DNA of 64,000 bases. It comes from Methylobacterium haplocladii (GTDB lineage: Bacteria; Pseudomonadota; Alphaproteobacteria; Rhizobiales; Beijerinckiaceae). The stretch is from assembly GCF_007992175.1 (NCBI RefSeq), contig NZ_BJZT01000041.1, positions 1-64,000 on the forward strand, written 5' to 3'. The notes under the pieces were generated by a model. That model was not told where the DNA came from. It saw nothing but the letters and a program-made list of their open reading frames with translations, and did no database searches. Numbering within the stretch: the first letter of the stretch is position 1; every line of letters begins with the position of its first letter. Below are positions 33,620 through 42,934 of the stretch, in pieces. A program made the position numbers and the translations under genes.

Positions 33620-34930
33620 ATGGCGCGGATCACGACGGCCGGAACCCCTCCGGCGATGGACGCACGGCCGCGCGTCTGGCCGGTCTGGCGCTTGATCGGG
33701 GTCTGCGCGGTGGCACTCACGGCTGCCAACTGCGCCGGCAACAACCCGCAAAGGCTCGCCGGCACCGCCGCCTCCGGCAGCGAGATCGACCCGAAATACG
33801 GGGTCAAGGCCAGCCGTCGCCTCTACAACGAGGGCGACGTGATCCCGAAGGGCGGCGGACGCCGCTTCTCGGGCAAGCCCTACGTGGTCGCCGGCAAGAC
33901 CTATGTGCCGCGCGACGACGCCAAGGGCTATGTCCGCGAGGGTCTGGCCTCCTGGTACGGCTCGGCCTTCCACGGCCGCATGACCGCCAACGGTGAGGTC
34001 TTCGACCGGCATTCGATCGCCGCCGCACATCCGACGCTACCGCTGCCGAGCTATGCCCGCGTCACCAACCTCTCGAACGGCTACTCGATGGTGGTGCGCG
34101 TCAACGACCGCGGCCCCTATCACGCCAACCGCGTCATGGATCTCTCGGAGGAGGCAGCCCGGGCGCTCGCCTTCCACAACAAGGGCACCGAGCGGGTCCG
34201 GGTCGAGTATGTCGGCAAGGCCTCCGTCGCCGGCAGCGACGACCGCCGGCTGCTGGCCAGCCTGCGCACCGACGGCCGGCCAGCCTCGACCGGCTCGGGT
34301 TCGCCGGTGATGGTCGCCGATCTCGGGCCGGACCGCGAGGAGCCCGCGCCCGAGCGCTTCGCCCGGACCGCACGGCCGACGCTGGCCTACAAGCCGGCAG
34401 GGTCGGAGGAAGATGCGTCCGAGGCCGCACCCGTGCTGCGTCCGCAGCGTGCCCCGATCGTGCTGGCGAGCGCGGCGACCGTCGCCGTGCCGGCGGCCGT
34501 CCAGCCGACGGCCGCCCGCGCCGGCGCCTTCCGCCCGATGCCGGTGGCCGGCCTCAACCCATCCGGCCCCGCCGCCCGCAGCGCTCTCGCCTCGGCCGGG
34601 CGCAACGCCGCGCCGCTCAGCCTCGCTCCGCCGCCGATCCGCCTCGCCGCCGCCATGCGAGACCCCGCTCCGACCACCTCGGCCGGCAAGCGGACCGCTC
34701 AGAGCGCCTTCGGGGGAGGGGCTCAGCGCATGGTCGTCGCATCGGCGGCCAAGGCCCCCGTGGTAACGGGTAAGGCAGTGCCGACGCACCGCATCGCCGC
34801 CGCGATGCCGTCGAACGACAAGCTCGCCATGGCCCGCCTTATGGCCTCCTCGACGGCCAAGCCCGTTTCGGCGACGAAGTCCGCTTCCGGCCCAGCCGGG
34901 CGGCGCTCGCACCTCGCGGGCGCCTACTGA
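33620..34930 (+). CDS. rlpA: RlpA-like septal ring lytic transglycosylase
   Basis: A 436-aa RlpA-type protein. After an N-terminal hydrophobic helix and a possible, non-canonical lipobox (TAANCAG near residue 40) comes the double-psi beta-barrel domain. It spans YVREGLASWYGSAFHGRMTANGEVFDRHSIAAAHPTLP to VVRVNDRGPYHANRVMDLS, and residues in HGRMTANG and NDRGPY are the conserved cleft. RlpA cleaves naked glycan strands at division septa. The SPOR domain that often follows is absent and is replaced by about 250 residues of Ala/Pro-rich linker. The start could also be 33656 (MDARPRV). Confidence 0.88.
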   Translation: MARITTAGTPPAMDARPRVWPVWRLIGVCAVALTAANCAGNNPQRLAGTAASGSEIDPKYGVKASRRLYNEGDVIPKGGGRRFSGKPYVVAGKTYVPRDDAKGYVREGLASWYGSAFHGRMTANGEVFDRHSIAAAHPTLPLPSYARVTNLSNGYSMVVRVNDRGPYHANRVMDLSEEAARALAFHNKGTERVRVEYVGKASVAGSDDRRLLASLRTDGRPASTGSGSPVMVADLGPDREEPAPERFARTARPTLAYKPAGSEEDASEAAPVLRPQRAPIVLASAATVAVPAAVQPTAARAGAFRPMPVAGLNPSGPAARSALASAGRNAAPLSLAPPPIRLAAAMRDPAPTTSAGKRTAQSAFGGGAQRMVVASAAKAPVVTGKAVPTHRIAAAMPSNDKLAMARLMASSTAKPVSATKSASGPAGRRSHLAGAY

Positions 34931-35042
34931 AGACCTGCGACATGGGGGCGCGTTCGCCTCGCGAGTCGTGCGCAGACATTTGCCCGAAACATTCGACCTG
35001 CCCTAGATCAGCTTTCGAGGCGCGAAGGCGGGGGCAGGGCGG

Positions 35043-38000
35043 ATGGGACTTGTCCAGTACGCGCTGAAGTTCCGCATCACGACCTATGTGCTCGCCGTGC
35101 TGATGCTGCTCGGCGGAGCCGGCGCCGTCATCGTGACCCCGAAGGACGTTCTGCCGACCGTCGACATCCCCGTCGTCGTGGTCGTCTGGACCTATACGGG
35201 CCTGTCCGCGCCGGAGATGGAAAAGCGGATCACGACCTATTCCGAGTTCGGAATCTCGAACAACGTCAACAACATCGCCCGCATGGAATCGACGACGCTC
35301 CAGGGCTCGGCGGTGCTCAAGATCTATTTCGACCCGAGCGTCAGCATCGACCTCGCCATCGCCCAGGTGGTCTCCTCGACGAACTCGATCCGCGCGCTGA
35401 TGCCGCCGGGGGTGCAGCCGCCGGTTATCGTGCGGTTCTCGGCCTCGTCGGTGCCGGTGATCCAGCTCGCCCTGACATCGACCAAGGACAGCCTCAACAA
35501 GGTCTACGACTACGCCCAGTACCGCATCCGCCAGCGCCTGACCCAGGTGCCGGGCTCGACGCTGCCCTCGCCTTTCGGCGGCGCGCCGCGGCAGGTGATG
35601 GTCGATCTCGACCTCCACGCACTCCAGGCGCTCGGGCTGACGCCGCTGGAGGTGACCAACGCGATGACCGCAGGGAATCTGACCCTGCCCTCGGGCCTCG
35701 CCAAGTTCGGCGAGCAGCAATACCCGATCCAGCTCAACGCCACGCCCGAGACCATCGCGGCGCTGAACGAGATCCCGATCAAGGTGGTGGCCGGCCAGCC
35801 GGTGCTGGTGCGCGACGTGGCGCATGTGCGCGACGGCGGTCCGCCTCAGGTCAACGTGGTGCGCAGCGACGGCGCCCCCTCCGTGCTGATGAAGGTGCTC
35901 AAGAACGGCACCGCCTCGACGCTCGACGTCGTCAACAACCTCAAGAAGGCGCTGCCGGACATCCGCGCGGCGGCGCCGGAGGGCATGAGCGTCAAGGCGC
36001 TGTTCGATCAGTCGGTCTTCGTCTCGGCGGCGATCGAGGGCGTGCTGGAGGAGGCGCTGATCGCCTCCTGCCTCACCGGCCTCACGATCCTGTTGTTTCT
36101 CGGCTCGTGGCGTTCGACGCTGATCGTGCTGATCTCGATCCCGCTCTGCATCCTGACATCGCTGGCCGTGCTCGCCGCGCTCGGCCAGACCATCAACGTG
36201 ATGACGCTCGGCGGCCTCGCGCTCGCGGTCGGTATCCTCGTCGACGACGGCACGGTGGCGATCGAGAACACCTACCGACTGTTCGAGGAGGGCAAGCCGT
36301 TTCGTGAAAGCGTCGTCCACGGGGCGGCCGGCATCGCCAAGCCGGCGCTGATCTCGACTCTCTCGATCTGCGCCGCCTTCGTCTCGGTCTTCGCGCTGAC
36401 CGACATCCCGAAGTATCTGTTCACGCCGCAGGCGCTGGCGGTCGTGTTCGCGATGCTGACCTCCTACCTGCTCTCGCGCACCCTGGTGCCCCTGCTCATC
36501 GACGTGCTGGTCGCGCGCGAGTACGCGCAGCACCACGGCGAGGACCATGAGAAGCCGAAGAGCGGGCGGCTGCGCCGCGCGTTGTCATGGCCGATGAAGC
36601 CGGTGTTTCGCCTCGCCGGTGCCTTTCGCCGTGGCTTCGAGGCACGCTTCGACAGATTCCACCGCGGCTATGTCGGGTTGCTCCACGTCGTGCTCGCCCG
36701 GCGCGTGGCGACGTTGGCCGTGGTCGGCCTCGTCTTCGTGGGGGCTGGCGGACTCTTCGTCTTCACCGGCCAGGATTACTTCCCGCAGGTCGAATCGAGT
36801 CAGATCACCCTGCATCTGCGCACCCGCACCGGCATGCGCATCGAGACCGCGGAGCAAGTCTTCGGGAACGTCGAGAAGACGGTGAGGGAGGTGATCCCGC
36901 CGGACGAGATCGAGCTGATTCTCGACAACATCGGCATCCCCTCGAACAACTACAACTTCGCCTTCTCCGACGGCTCGTTCGTCTCCTATAACGACGGCCA
37001 GATGCTGATCAGCCTGAAGGAGGGCCACGGACCGGTCGCCGACTACGTCAAGCGCCTGCGCGAGACCCTGCGCGAGCGTTTCCCCGACCTCACGGTCTAT
37101 CTGCAGCCCTCCGACATCATCACCCAGATCCTGAATTTCGGCGTGATCGCGCAGATCGACGTTCAGATCTCGGGCCGCAACACCGAGAAAGACCTCGAGG
37201 TCGCGCAGCGGATCGTCGCCCGGCTGAAGGAGACCAAGGGGCTCGCCGACGTCCATCTCCACCAGATCGTGAACGAGCCGCAATTCTACGTCGACGTCGA
37301 TCGGCGCCAGGCCTCGGAACTCGGGCTGACCCAGCAGCAGGTGGCGCAGAGCCTCAACGTCTCGCTGTCGGGCTCCTTCCAGGTGACGCCGAACTTCTGG
37401 ACCGACCCGAAATCCGGCATCCCCTATCAGCTCTGGGTGCAGACGCCGGAATACCGCAACGCCTCGCTCACCGACCTGCAGAACACGCCGCTGCTCGTAC
37501 AGGGCGGCGGCCGCGACGGCCCCGGCGTGCTGACGCTACTCTCCAGCGTCTCCTCCATGCGGCGGATGCCGACGCAGACCGTGATCAACCACGTCAACAC
37601 GCAGCCGACCTTCAACGTCTACGCCGCCGTGCAGGACCGCGACCTCGGCTCGGTGGCCTCCGAGATCGACCGGATCGTGCAGGAGGAGCAGAAGAACCTC
37701 TCGGCCCCCGACAAGATCGTCGTGCGCGGCCAGATCGAGAACATGCGCTCGGCGTTCTTCCGGCTGGAGGTCGGCCTCGGCATCGCGCTGATCGCGGTCT
37801 ACCTGCTGATGGCGGTGAACTATCAGAGCTGGGGCGATCCGTTCGTTGTGCTCGCCGCCTTGCCACTCGCCTTCTGCGGCATCACCGCGAGCCTGTTCAT
37901 CACTGGTACGAGTTTCTCGATCCCCTCGCTGTTCGGGGCGATCATGTCGGTGGGCATCGCGAGCGCCAACTCGATCCTGCTCGTCACCTTCGCCAAGGAG

Positions 38001-38273
38001 CATCGCGAGGCCACCGGCTGCAGCGCTTTCGAAGCGGCCATCGCCGCCGGCGAGACTCGCCTGCGGCCGGTGCTGATGACGGCGGGCGCGATGTTCCTGG
38101 GCCTGATCCCGATGGCGATCGGCAACGGAGAGGGCGGCGAACAGAACGCGGCATTGGCCCGCGCGGTGATGGGCGGCATTGCACTCGGCACGCCCGCGAC
38201 GCTGCTGTTCGTACCGTTTCTCTACAGCCTGCTACGCCGCGGCGCGCTCAAGCCGATCGAGGATTACGTATGA
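35043..38273 (+). CDS. RND efflux pump inner-membrane permease (HAE1 type)
   Basis: A 1076-aa AcrB-like permease with 12 predicted helices in two halves. The first half opens with the RND helix 1 (ALKFRITTYVLAVLMLLGGAG) and carries the proton-relay pair in TM4, GILVDDGTVAIENTYR (AcrB Asp407/Asp408 equivalents). TM10 includes VGIASANSILLVTFAKEH, where AcrB has its relay Lys. The two large periplasmic loops form the pore and docking domains. Substrates cannot be told from sequence. The adaptor gene starts 46 bp later, but there is no outer-membrane TolC-type gene here, so the pump probably borrows a channel encoded elsewhere. Confidence 0.92.
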   Translation: MGLVQYALKFRITTYVLAVLMLLGGAGAVIVTPKDVLPTVDIPVVVVVWTYTGLSAPEMEKRITTYSEFGISNNVNNIARMESTTLQGSAVLKIYFDPSVSIDLAIAQVVSSTNSIRALMPPGVQPPVIVRFSASSVPVIQLALTSTKDSLNKVYDYAQYRIRQRLTQVPGSTLPSPFGGAPRQVMVDLDLHALQALGLTPLEVTNAMTAGNLTLPSGLAKFGEQQYPIQLNATPETIAALNEIPIKVVAGQPVLVRDVAHVRDGGPPQVNVVRSDGAPSVLMKVLKNGTASTLDVVNNLKKALPDIRAAAPEGMSVKALFDQSVFVSAAIEGVLEEALIASCLTGLTILLFLGSWRSTLIVLISIPLCILTSLAVLAALGQTINVMTLGGLALAVGILVDDGTVAIENTYRLFEEGKPFRESVVHGAAGIAKPALISTLSICAAFVSVFALTDIPKYLFTPQALAVVFAMLTSYLLSRTLVPLLIDVLVAREYAQHHGEDHEKPKSGRLRRALSWPMKPVFRLAGAFRRGFEARFDRFHRGYVGLLHVVLARRVATLAVVGLVFVGAGGLFVFTGQDYFPQVESSQITLHLRTRTGMRIETAEQVFGNVEKTVREVIPPDEIELILDNIGIPSNNYNFAFSDGSFVSYNDGQMLISLKEGHGPVADYVKRLRETLRERFPDLTVYLQPSDIITQILNFGVIAQIDVQISGRNTEKDLEVAQRIVARLKETKGLADVHLHQIVNEPQFYVDVDRRQASELGLTQQQVAQSLNVSLSGSFQVTPNFWTDPKSGIPYQLWVQTPEYRNASLTDLQNTPLLVQGGGRDGPGVLTLLSSVSSMRRMPTQTVINHVNTQPTFNVYAAVQDRDLGSVASEIDRIVQEEQKNLSAPDKIVVRGQIENMRSAFFRLEVGLGIALIAVYLLMAVNYQSWGDPFVVLAALPLAFCGITASLFITGTSFSIPSLFGAIMSVGIASANSILLVTFAKEHREATGCSAFEAAIAAGETRLRPVLMTAGAMFLGLIPMAIGNGEGGEQNAALARAVMGGIALGTPATLLFVPFLYSLLRRGALKPIEDYV

Positions 38274-38319
38274 TCCGGAACGAGTCCCGTTCAGCGACCG
38301 TTCGCCTGCGAGGGTCACG

Positions 38320-39606
38320 GTGAGCCACCCCGAACGATCAAGCTCCGACAAGGACATCCCCCCGCCGCCGGGCAAGGGGCCGTTTCTGCTCGCTGCGCTG
38401 GTGGCGCTGGGGCTCCTCAGCTGGGGCGGCTACGGCCACTGGCAGCGTGATGCGGCCGCCACCGAGAGCCGGCGCAAGGTGATTGAGCAGGTGCCGAAGC
38501 TGCGCGCCGTCGCCGCCGAGAAGATCGACACCCCCGTCGAACTGACACTGCCCGGTCAGACCGAGGCCTTCGCCACCGCCCGCATCTTCGCCCGCGCCAC
38601 CGGCTACATCGCAGAGCGCAACGTCGACATCGGCTCTCGGGTGAAGGCGGGCGAACGCCTGCTGCGCCTCGCCGCCCCCGACCTCGACCAGCAGCTTGCG
38701 CAGCAGGAAGCGCAACTCGGTCAGCTCCGGGCGCAGCTGCTTCGGGCCAAGGCCCAGGTCGATCAGGCGAAGGCCAATGTCAGCCTCGCCCAGGTCACCA
38801 ACTCGCGCACCTCGACGCTGGCAGGTCAGGGCTGGGCCTCGAAGCAGAATGCCGACAACAGCCAGGCGAGCGTGCTCAGCCAGAACGCCAACCTGGCCTC
38901 GGCCGAGGCCGACGTGAAGGTGGCCGAGGCCAACATCAAGGCGCAGCAGGCCACCGTCGACCGGCTCAAGGCCCTCACCGGCTTCGAGATCGTGACCGCC
39001 CCCTTCGACGGCGTCGTGACCACCCGCAGCGTCGATGTCGGCGACCTCGTGACGGCGGATGCCGGCAGCGGCACGCCGCTGCTCGGCATGGTTCAGGACG
39101 ACGTGCTGCGCATCTCGGTCAACGTGCCCCAGAACGCCTCGGTCGGGGTCAAGCCCGGTATCTCCGCGACCATCAAGGCCCCGCAGATGCCGGACCGCAC
39201 CTTCTCCGGCACGGTCGAGCGCAGCTCGGTGGCCCTGCTCTCGGCCTCGCGCACGCTGACCACGCAGGTCGACGTGCCGAACAAGGATTTCGCCCTGCAG
39301 GCCGGCCTCTACGTCTACGTGACGCTGAAGATCCCGCGCGCGATTCCGGTCATCCGCATCCCCGCCGAGGCGATGGTGTTCAACCAGCGCGGCACCCAGG
39401 TCGCCGTCGCCAATCCCGACGGCAGCGCCTCCTGGCGCAATATCCACATCCGCCGCGATCTCGGCGCGAGCCTCGAACTCGACCAAGGCCTGGAGGGCTC
39501 CGAGCGCCTCGTCCTCAGCCCGCCTCCGGACCTCAGGGACGGCCAGAAGATCGAGCTCCAACCGGAGAAGTACGACGGCAAGCCGATGCAGGCGGCTCAG
39601 CGTTAG
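38320..39606 (+). CDS. RND efflux periplasmic adaptor (HlyD-like)
   Basis: A 428-aa membrane fusion protein. The single N-terminal anchor helix is FLLAALVALGLLSWGGYGHW, about residues 22-41. The family features follow in order: the first half of the lipoyl domain (ATGYIAERNVDIGSRVKAGERLLRLAAPD), a coiled-coil alpha hairpin (QLAQQEAQLGQLRAQLLRA to AEANIKAQQATVDRLKAL), the second lipoyl half (IVTAPFDGVVTTRSVDVGDLV) and the beta-barrel/membrane-proximal domain. GTG 38320 is supported by GAGGG five bases upstream. It forms an operon with the RND permease. Confidence 0.92.
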   Translation: MSHPERSSSDKDIPPPPGKGPFLLAALVALGLLSWGGYGHWQRDAAATESRRKVIEQVPKLRAVAAEKIDTPVELTLPGQTEAFATARIFARATGYIAERNVDIGSRVKAGERLLRLAAPDLDQQLAQQEAQLGQLRAQLLRAKAQVDQAKANVSLAQVTNSRTSTLAGQGWASKQNADNSQASVLSQNANLASAEADVKVAEANIKAQQATVDRLKALTGFEIVTAPFDGVVTTRSVDVGDLVTADAGSGTPLLGMVQDDVLRISVNVPQNASVGVKPGISATIKAPQMPDRTFSGTVERSSVALLSASRTLTTQVDVPNKDFALQAGLYVYVTLKIPRAIPVIRIPAEAMVFNQRGTQVAVANPDGSASWRNIHIRRDLGASLELDQGLEGSERLVLSPPPDLRDGQKIELQPEKYDGKPMQAAQR

Positions 39607-39781
39607 AACTTGCTCGGTCGAACGGGACGTCGGTCCGCCGGGCGAGTGCTTTGCCCAAGAAGCGGGAGCGAGCGCTGCGCCGAAGGCGTTACCATCTCGA
39701 CGGCTTGGATTCGATCCAAGCGGGAATTCACTGTATGGTCAAGCTTCACAGGGGCCTGCAGCGGCAGGCGACGCGCGAGAG

Positions 39782-41017
39782 ATGACGATGCGTGCCGGAC
39801 CGGCTTCCAGAGCGTTCCTTTTTCGCGCGGCCGCAGCGCTCGCCGCCGTTCTCACCCTGTCCGTCGCGCCTCTGCGGGCCCAGACATTCCAGACCGCCGC
39901 GCCGCACGCGATCCTGATCGACGCCGAATCCGGCGCAGTGCTGTTCGAGAAGGCGCCCGACGAGCTGTTCGCCCCGGCCAGCATGGCCAAGCTGATGACC
40001 ACGGAATTGGTCTTCGGCGCCCTCAAGGAGGGCCGGCTCACCATGGATTCCGAGTTCACGGTGACGGAGGACGCCTGGAAGCGGGGCGGGGCGGGCGGCG
40101 GCGGTTCGTCGATGTTCGCGCAGGTCAACAGCCGCATCAAGCTGTCCGATCTGCTGCGCGGCCTCATCGTGCAGTCGGGCAACGACGCCGCCATCACCAT
40201 CGCCGAGAACATGGCCGGCACGGAGGAGGCCTTCGCCGGGCTGATGAATCAGAAGGCGAAGGAGATCGGGCTGACGCGCTCGACCTTCCGCAACGCCACC
40301 GGCTATTCCGCCCCCGACCAGAAGGTGACGGCGCGCGACATGGCGCGGATCGCCACACACATCATCGACACCTACCCGGATCTCTACAAGATCTTCGCCG
40401 AGCGCGAGTTCACCTGGAACAAGATCAAGCAGCAGAACCGCAACCCGCTGCTCACCCTCGACATCGGCGCCGACGGGCTCAAGACCGGCTTCCTCGACGA
40501 ATCGGGCTACGCCCTGACCGGCTCGGCGGTGCAGAACGGCCAGCGGCTGATCATGGTGCTGTCGGGCCTCAAGACCGCCCGCGACCGCGCGTCGGAAGCG
40601 CGCAAGCTCATGGAATGGGGGTTCCGCGCCTTCGAGAACCGTCAGGTGTTCCAGCCCGGCGAGACCGTGGCCGAAGTGCCGGTGTTCGGCGGCGAGAAGG
40701 GCGCGGTGGCCGTCGTCGCCAAGAAGCCCGTGCGCCTGTTGCAACCACGCGGCTCCTCCGAGCGCATGAGCGCCCGCGTCATTTACCAGGGGCCGCTCGT
40801 CGCGCCGATCGAGCAGGGCAAGCGCGTCGGTACGCTCCGCGTCATGCGCGGGGAGACCATCGCCCTCGACCAGCCGCTCTTCGCGGCCGAGACGGTAGCC
40901 CAGGGGACGCTGACCCAGCGCGCCTTCGACTCGGCGCTGGAGGTCGGCGGCGATCTCGTCCGCAAGGCTTTCGAGAAGGCCAAGGGGGGAGACAAGGGCG
41001 GCAGCGGCGCCTCGTAA
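39782..41017 (+). CDS. D-alanyl-D-alanine carboxypeptidase (penicillin-binding protein 5/6 family)
   Basis: A 411-aa periplasmic serine peptidase that trims the terminal D-Ala from peptidoglycan pentapeptides. After a signal peptide (about 1-33) the acylation motif SxxK is SMAK in FAPASMAKLMTTELVFG, then SGN in VQSGNDAAITI and KTG in GLKTGFLDESGYAL. The C-terminal PBP5_C beta domain follows from about residue 285. No convincing amphipathic anchor helix ends the protein, so membrane attachment may be weak. The dTMP kinase gene begins 41 bp later. Confidence 0.93.
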   Translation: MTMRAGPASRAFLFRAAAALAAVLTLSVAPLRAQTFQTAAPHAILIDAESGAVLFEKAPDELFAPASMAKLMTTELVFGALKEGRLTMDSEFTVTEDAWKRGGAGGGGSSMFAQVNSRIKLSDLLRGLIVQSGNDAAITIAENMAGTEEAFAGLMNQKAKEIGLTRSTFRNATGYSAPDQKVTARDMARIATHIIDTYPDLYKIFAEREFTWNKIKQQNRNPLLTLDIGADGLKTGFLDESGYALTGSAVQNGQRLIMVLSGLKTARDRASEARKLMEWGFRAFENRQVFQPGETVAEVPVFGGEKGAVAVVAKKPVRLLQPRGSSERMSARVIYQGPLVAPIEQGKRVGTLRVMRGETIALDQPLFAAETVAQGTLTQRAFDSALEVGGDLVRKAFEKAKGGDKGGSGAS

Positions 41018-41058
41018 GGCGTCGCACTCCGACTTGGGTCATGCTAGGGCCGCAAGGC

Positions 41059-41775
41059 ATGACAACCAACGCGTCCGAAGCCGCTCCGACGGGCGTCTTC
41101 ATCACCTTCGAGGGCGGGGAGGGAGCGGGGAAGTCCACGCAGGTTCTCCGGCTCGCCGCGCATCTGCGCGAGCAGACCGGCCGGGAGGTGGTAACGACCC
41201 GCGAGCCGGGCGGTACGCCGCGAGCCGAAGCGATCCGCGAGGCCGTGCTGGCCGGCGCAGCCAAGCCCTACGGCGCCTTCGCCGAGGCGCTGATGTTCTC
41301 CGCCGCCCGCATCGACCATCTCGACCACCTGATCCGGCCGGCGCTGGCGCAGGGCGCCATCGTCCTCTGCGACCGCTTTTCGGATTCTACGCGCGCCTAT
41401 CAGGGGGCGGCCGGCGGCGTCGATGGGAGCGTTCTGCGCGCGCTGGAACGCGTGGTCGTCGGCGAGACTCGGCCTCACCTGACGCTGATCCTCGACCTGC
41501 CTCCGGAGACCGGTCTCGCCCGCGCCCGCAGGCGCGCCGCCAGCGCCGCGCCGGACGGGGAGGGGGAGGCCGACCGTTTCGAGGCCGAGGCCCTCGGCTT
41601 CCACGAGCGCCTGCGCGCAGCGTTTCAGGGGATCGCCGAAGCCGAGCCGGAGCGTTGTGCCGTGATCGATGCGACGGCCGAGCCCGACGCCGTGGAGGCC
41701 GCGATTCGCAAGGCGGTTGCTACCCGCCTGCCCACGCTGTCCAAGGGCGAGAAGGCTCACGAAAATGCCGCCTGA
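41059..41775 (+). CDS. tmk: Thymidylate kinase
   Basis: A 238-aa dTMP kinase making dTDP. The P-loop is FITFEGGEGAGKSTQ, TREPGGTP is the substrate loop, and DRFSDSTRAYQG carries the DR(Y/F) catalytic Arg. The LID region is RARRRA. The start at 41059 (MTTNASEAAP) is one of two nearby ATGs; the other at 41041 gives six extra residues. The end overlaps the holB start by 11 bp, and tmk-holB is a conserved pair that supplies thymidine nucleotides and a clamp-loader subunit. Confidence 0.95.
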   Translation: MTTNASEAAPTGVFITFEGGEGAGKSTQVLRLAAHLREQTGREVVTTREPGGTPRAEAIREAVLAGAAKPYGAFAEALMFSAARIDHLDHLIRPALAQGAIVLCDRFSDSTRAYQGAAGGVDGSVLRALERVVVGETRPHLTLILDLPPETGLARARRRAASAAPDGEGEADRFEAEALGFHERLRAAFQGIAEAEPERCAVIDATAEPDAVEAAIRKAVATRLPTLSKGEKAHENAA

Positions 41776-42832
41776 GCTCACGCGTGAGACCGCGGAGGCG
41801 GGCGATCTCCCTAACATTCCACGCCCCCGCGAGCAGAACCGGCTCATCGGGCACGCGGCGGCGGAGGCGGCGTTTGGTGAAGCCCTGCGCTCCGGGCGGC
41901 TGCATCACGCCTGGCTGATCGGCGGCCCGCGCGGCATCGGCAAGGCGACCCTGGCCTATCGGGTCGCGCGCCGCCTCGTCGCCGACCCGCGCACGCTGTC
42001 TGCGCCCGACAGCCTCGACGTGCCGCCGGGGCACCCTGCCGCGCGCGGGGTCGCGGCCCTGTCGCATCCGAACCTCGTGGCGCTGCGCCGCGTGCAGGCC
42101 CCCAACGCCAAGACGCTGCCGACGAAGATTCCCGTCGAGGCGGCGCGCAAGGCCCTCGACCTCTTCGCCGAGACGGCGGGCGGGGAGGGGGGCTACCGCG
42201 TCTGCATCGTCGACAGCGCCGAAGACCTCAACGCCAACAGCGCCAACGCCCTGCTGAAGATGGTCGAGGAGCCGCCACCGCGCGCACTCTTCCTCATCGT
42301 CAGCCATGCGCCGGGCCGCCTGCTGCCGACGATCCGCTCGCGCTGCCGCAAGCTCAGTCTGCGGCCGCTGGAACAGGATCAGGTCGAGGCGGTGATTGCC
42401 GGGTTTCCACCGCCCTTCGCCCAGCCGGAGCTCGACGCGATCTCGCGGGCCGCGGCGCTCGGCGAGGGCTCGGTCTCGCGCGCCGTGGCGCTGCTCGACC
42501 CAGCGACGGCGGGCGTGGTGCGCGAGGTTCGCATGTTGCTCTCGAGCCCGCACGACCCGGACTGGCGCCGTATCCTCAAGCTCGCCGACACGCTCTCGGG
42601 CCGCGACGCGGACGAACTGTTCGCGACGGCCCTCGACACGCTACAGCGCTTCCTCTCCGGTGAGATCGACCGGCGCAAGGGGGAGGGGGCGGCGCCCCTC
42701 CTCGGACTCGTCGAGGCGGCCGAGCGGATGACGGCGAAGGCGCGGGACGCCGCCATCTACAATCTCGACCGCCGGCCGCTGGTGCTGTCGCTGTTCGGCG
42801 AGGTGACCGGGGCGATGCGCCACGTCGGATGA
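41765..42832 (+). CDS. holB: DNA polymerase III subunit delta'
   Basis: A 355-aa clamp-loader subunit. The AAA+ core has a degenerate P-loop, WLIGGPRGIGKATLAYRVARRL, the sensor-type VCIVDSAEDLNANSANALLKMVEEPP (conserved ALLK-EEPP block) and the arginine region SRCRKLSLRPL. The normal delta' zinc-module cysteines are not apparent, as in other alphaproteobacterial delta' proteins. It is coupled to tmk and followed 102 bp later by metG. Confidence 0.93.
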   Translation: MPPELTRETAEAGDLPNIPRPREQNRLIGHAAAEAAFGEALRSGRLHHAWLIGGPRGIGKATLAYRVARRLVADPRTLSAPDSLDVPPGHPAARGVAALSHPNLVALRRVQAPNAKTLPTKIPVEAARKALDLFAETAGGEGGYRVCIVDSAEDLNANSANALLKMVEEPPPRALFLIVSHAPGRLLPTIRSRCRKLSLRPLEQDQVEAVIAGFPPPFAQPELDAISRAAALGEGSVSRAVALLDPATAGVVREVRMLLSSPHDPDWRRILKLADTLSGRDADELFATALDTLQRFLSGEIDRRKGEGAAPLLGLVEAAERMTAKARDAAIYNLDRRPLVLSLFGEVTGAMRHVG

Positions 42833-42934
42833 CGACGTCCATACCCCCGGAGGCCACATGACTCGTCGGTTGCGTCGGCCGTCGCGCCGCGCGACAAGGC
42901 GCCTTCCCGATAGCGATCCCGAAAGCCCCTCGAC

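Noticed and set aside
34839..36548. Long leftward open frame opposite rlpA and the RND gene
   Set aside because: His/Arg/Asp-rich composition and exact antisense position to strongly supported genes mark it as a codon-bias shadow.
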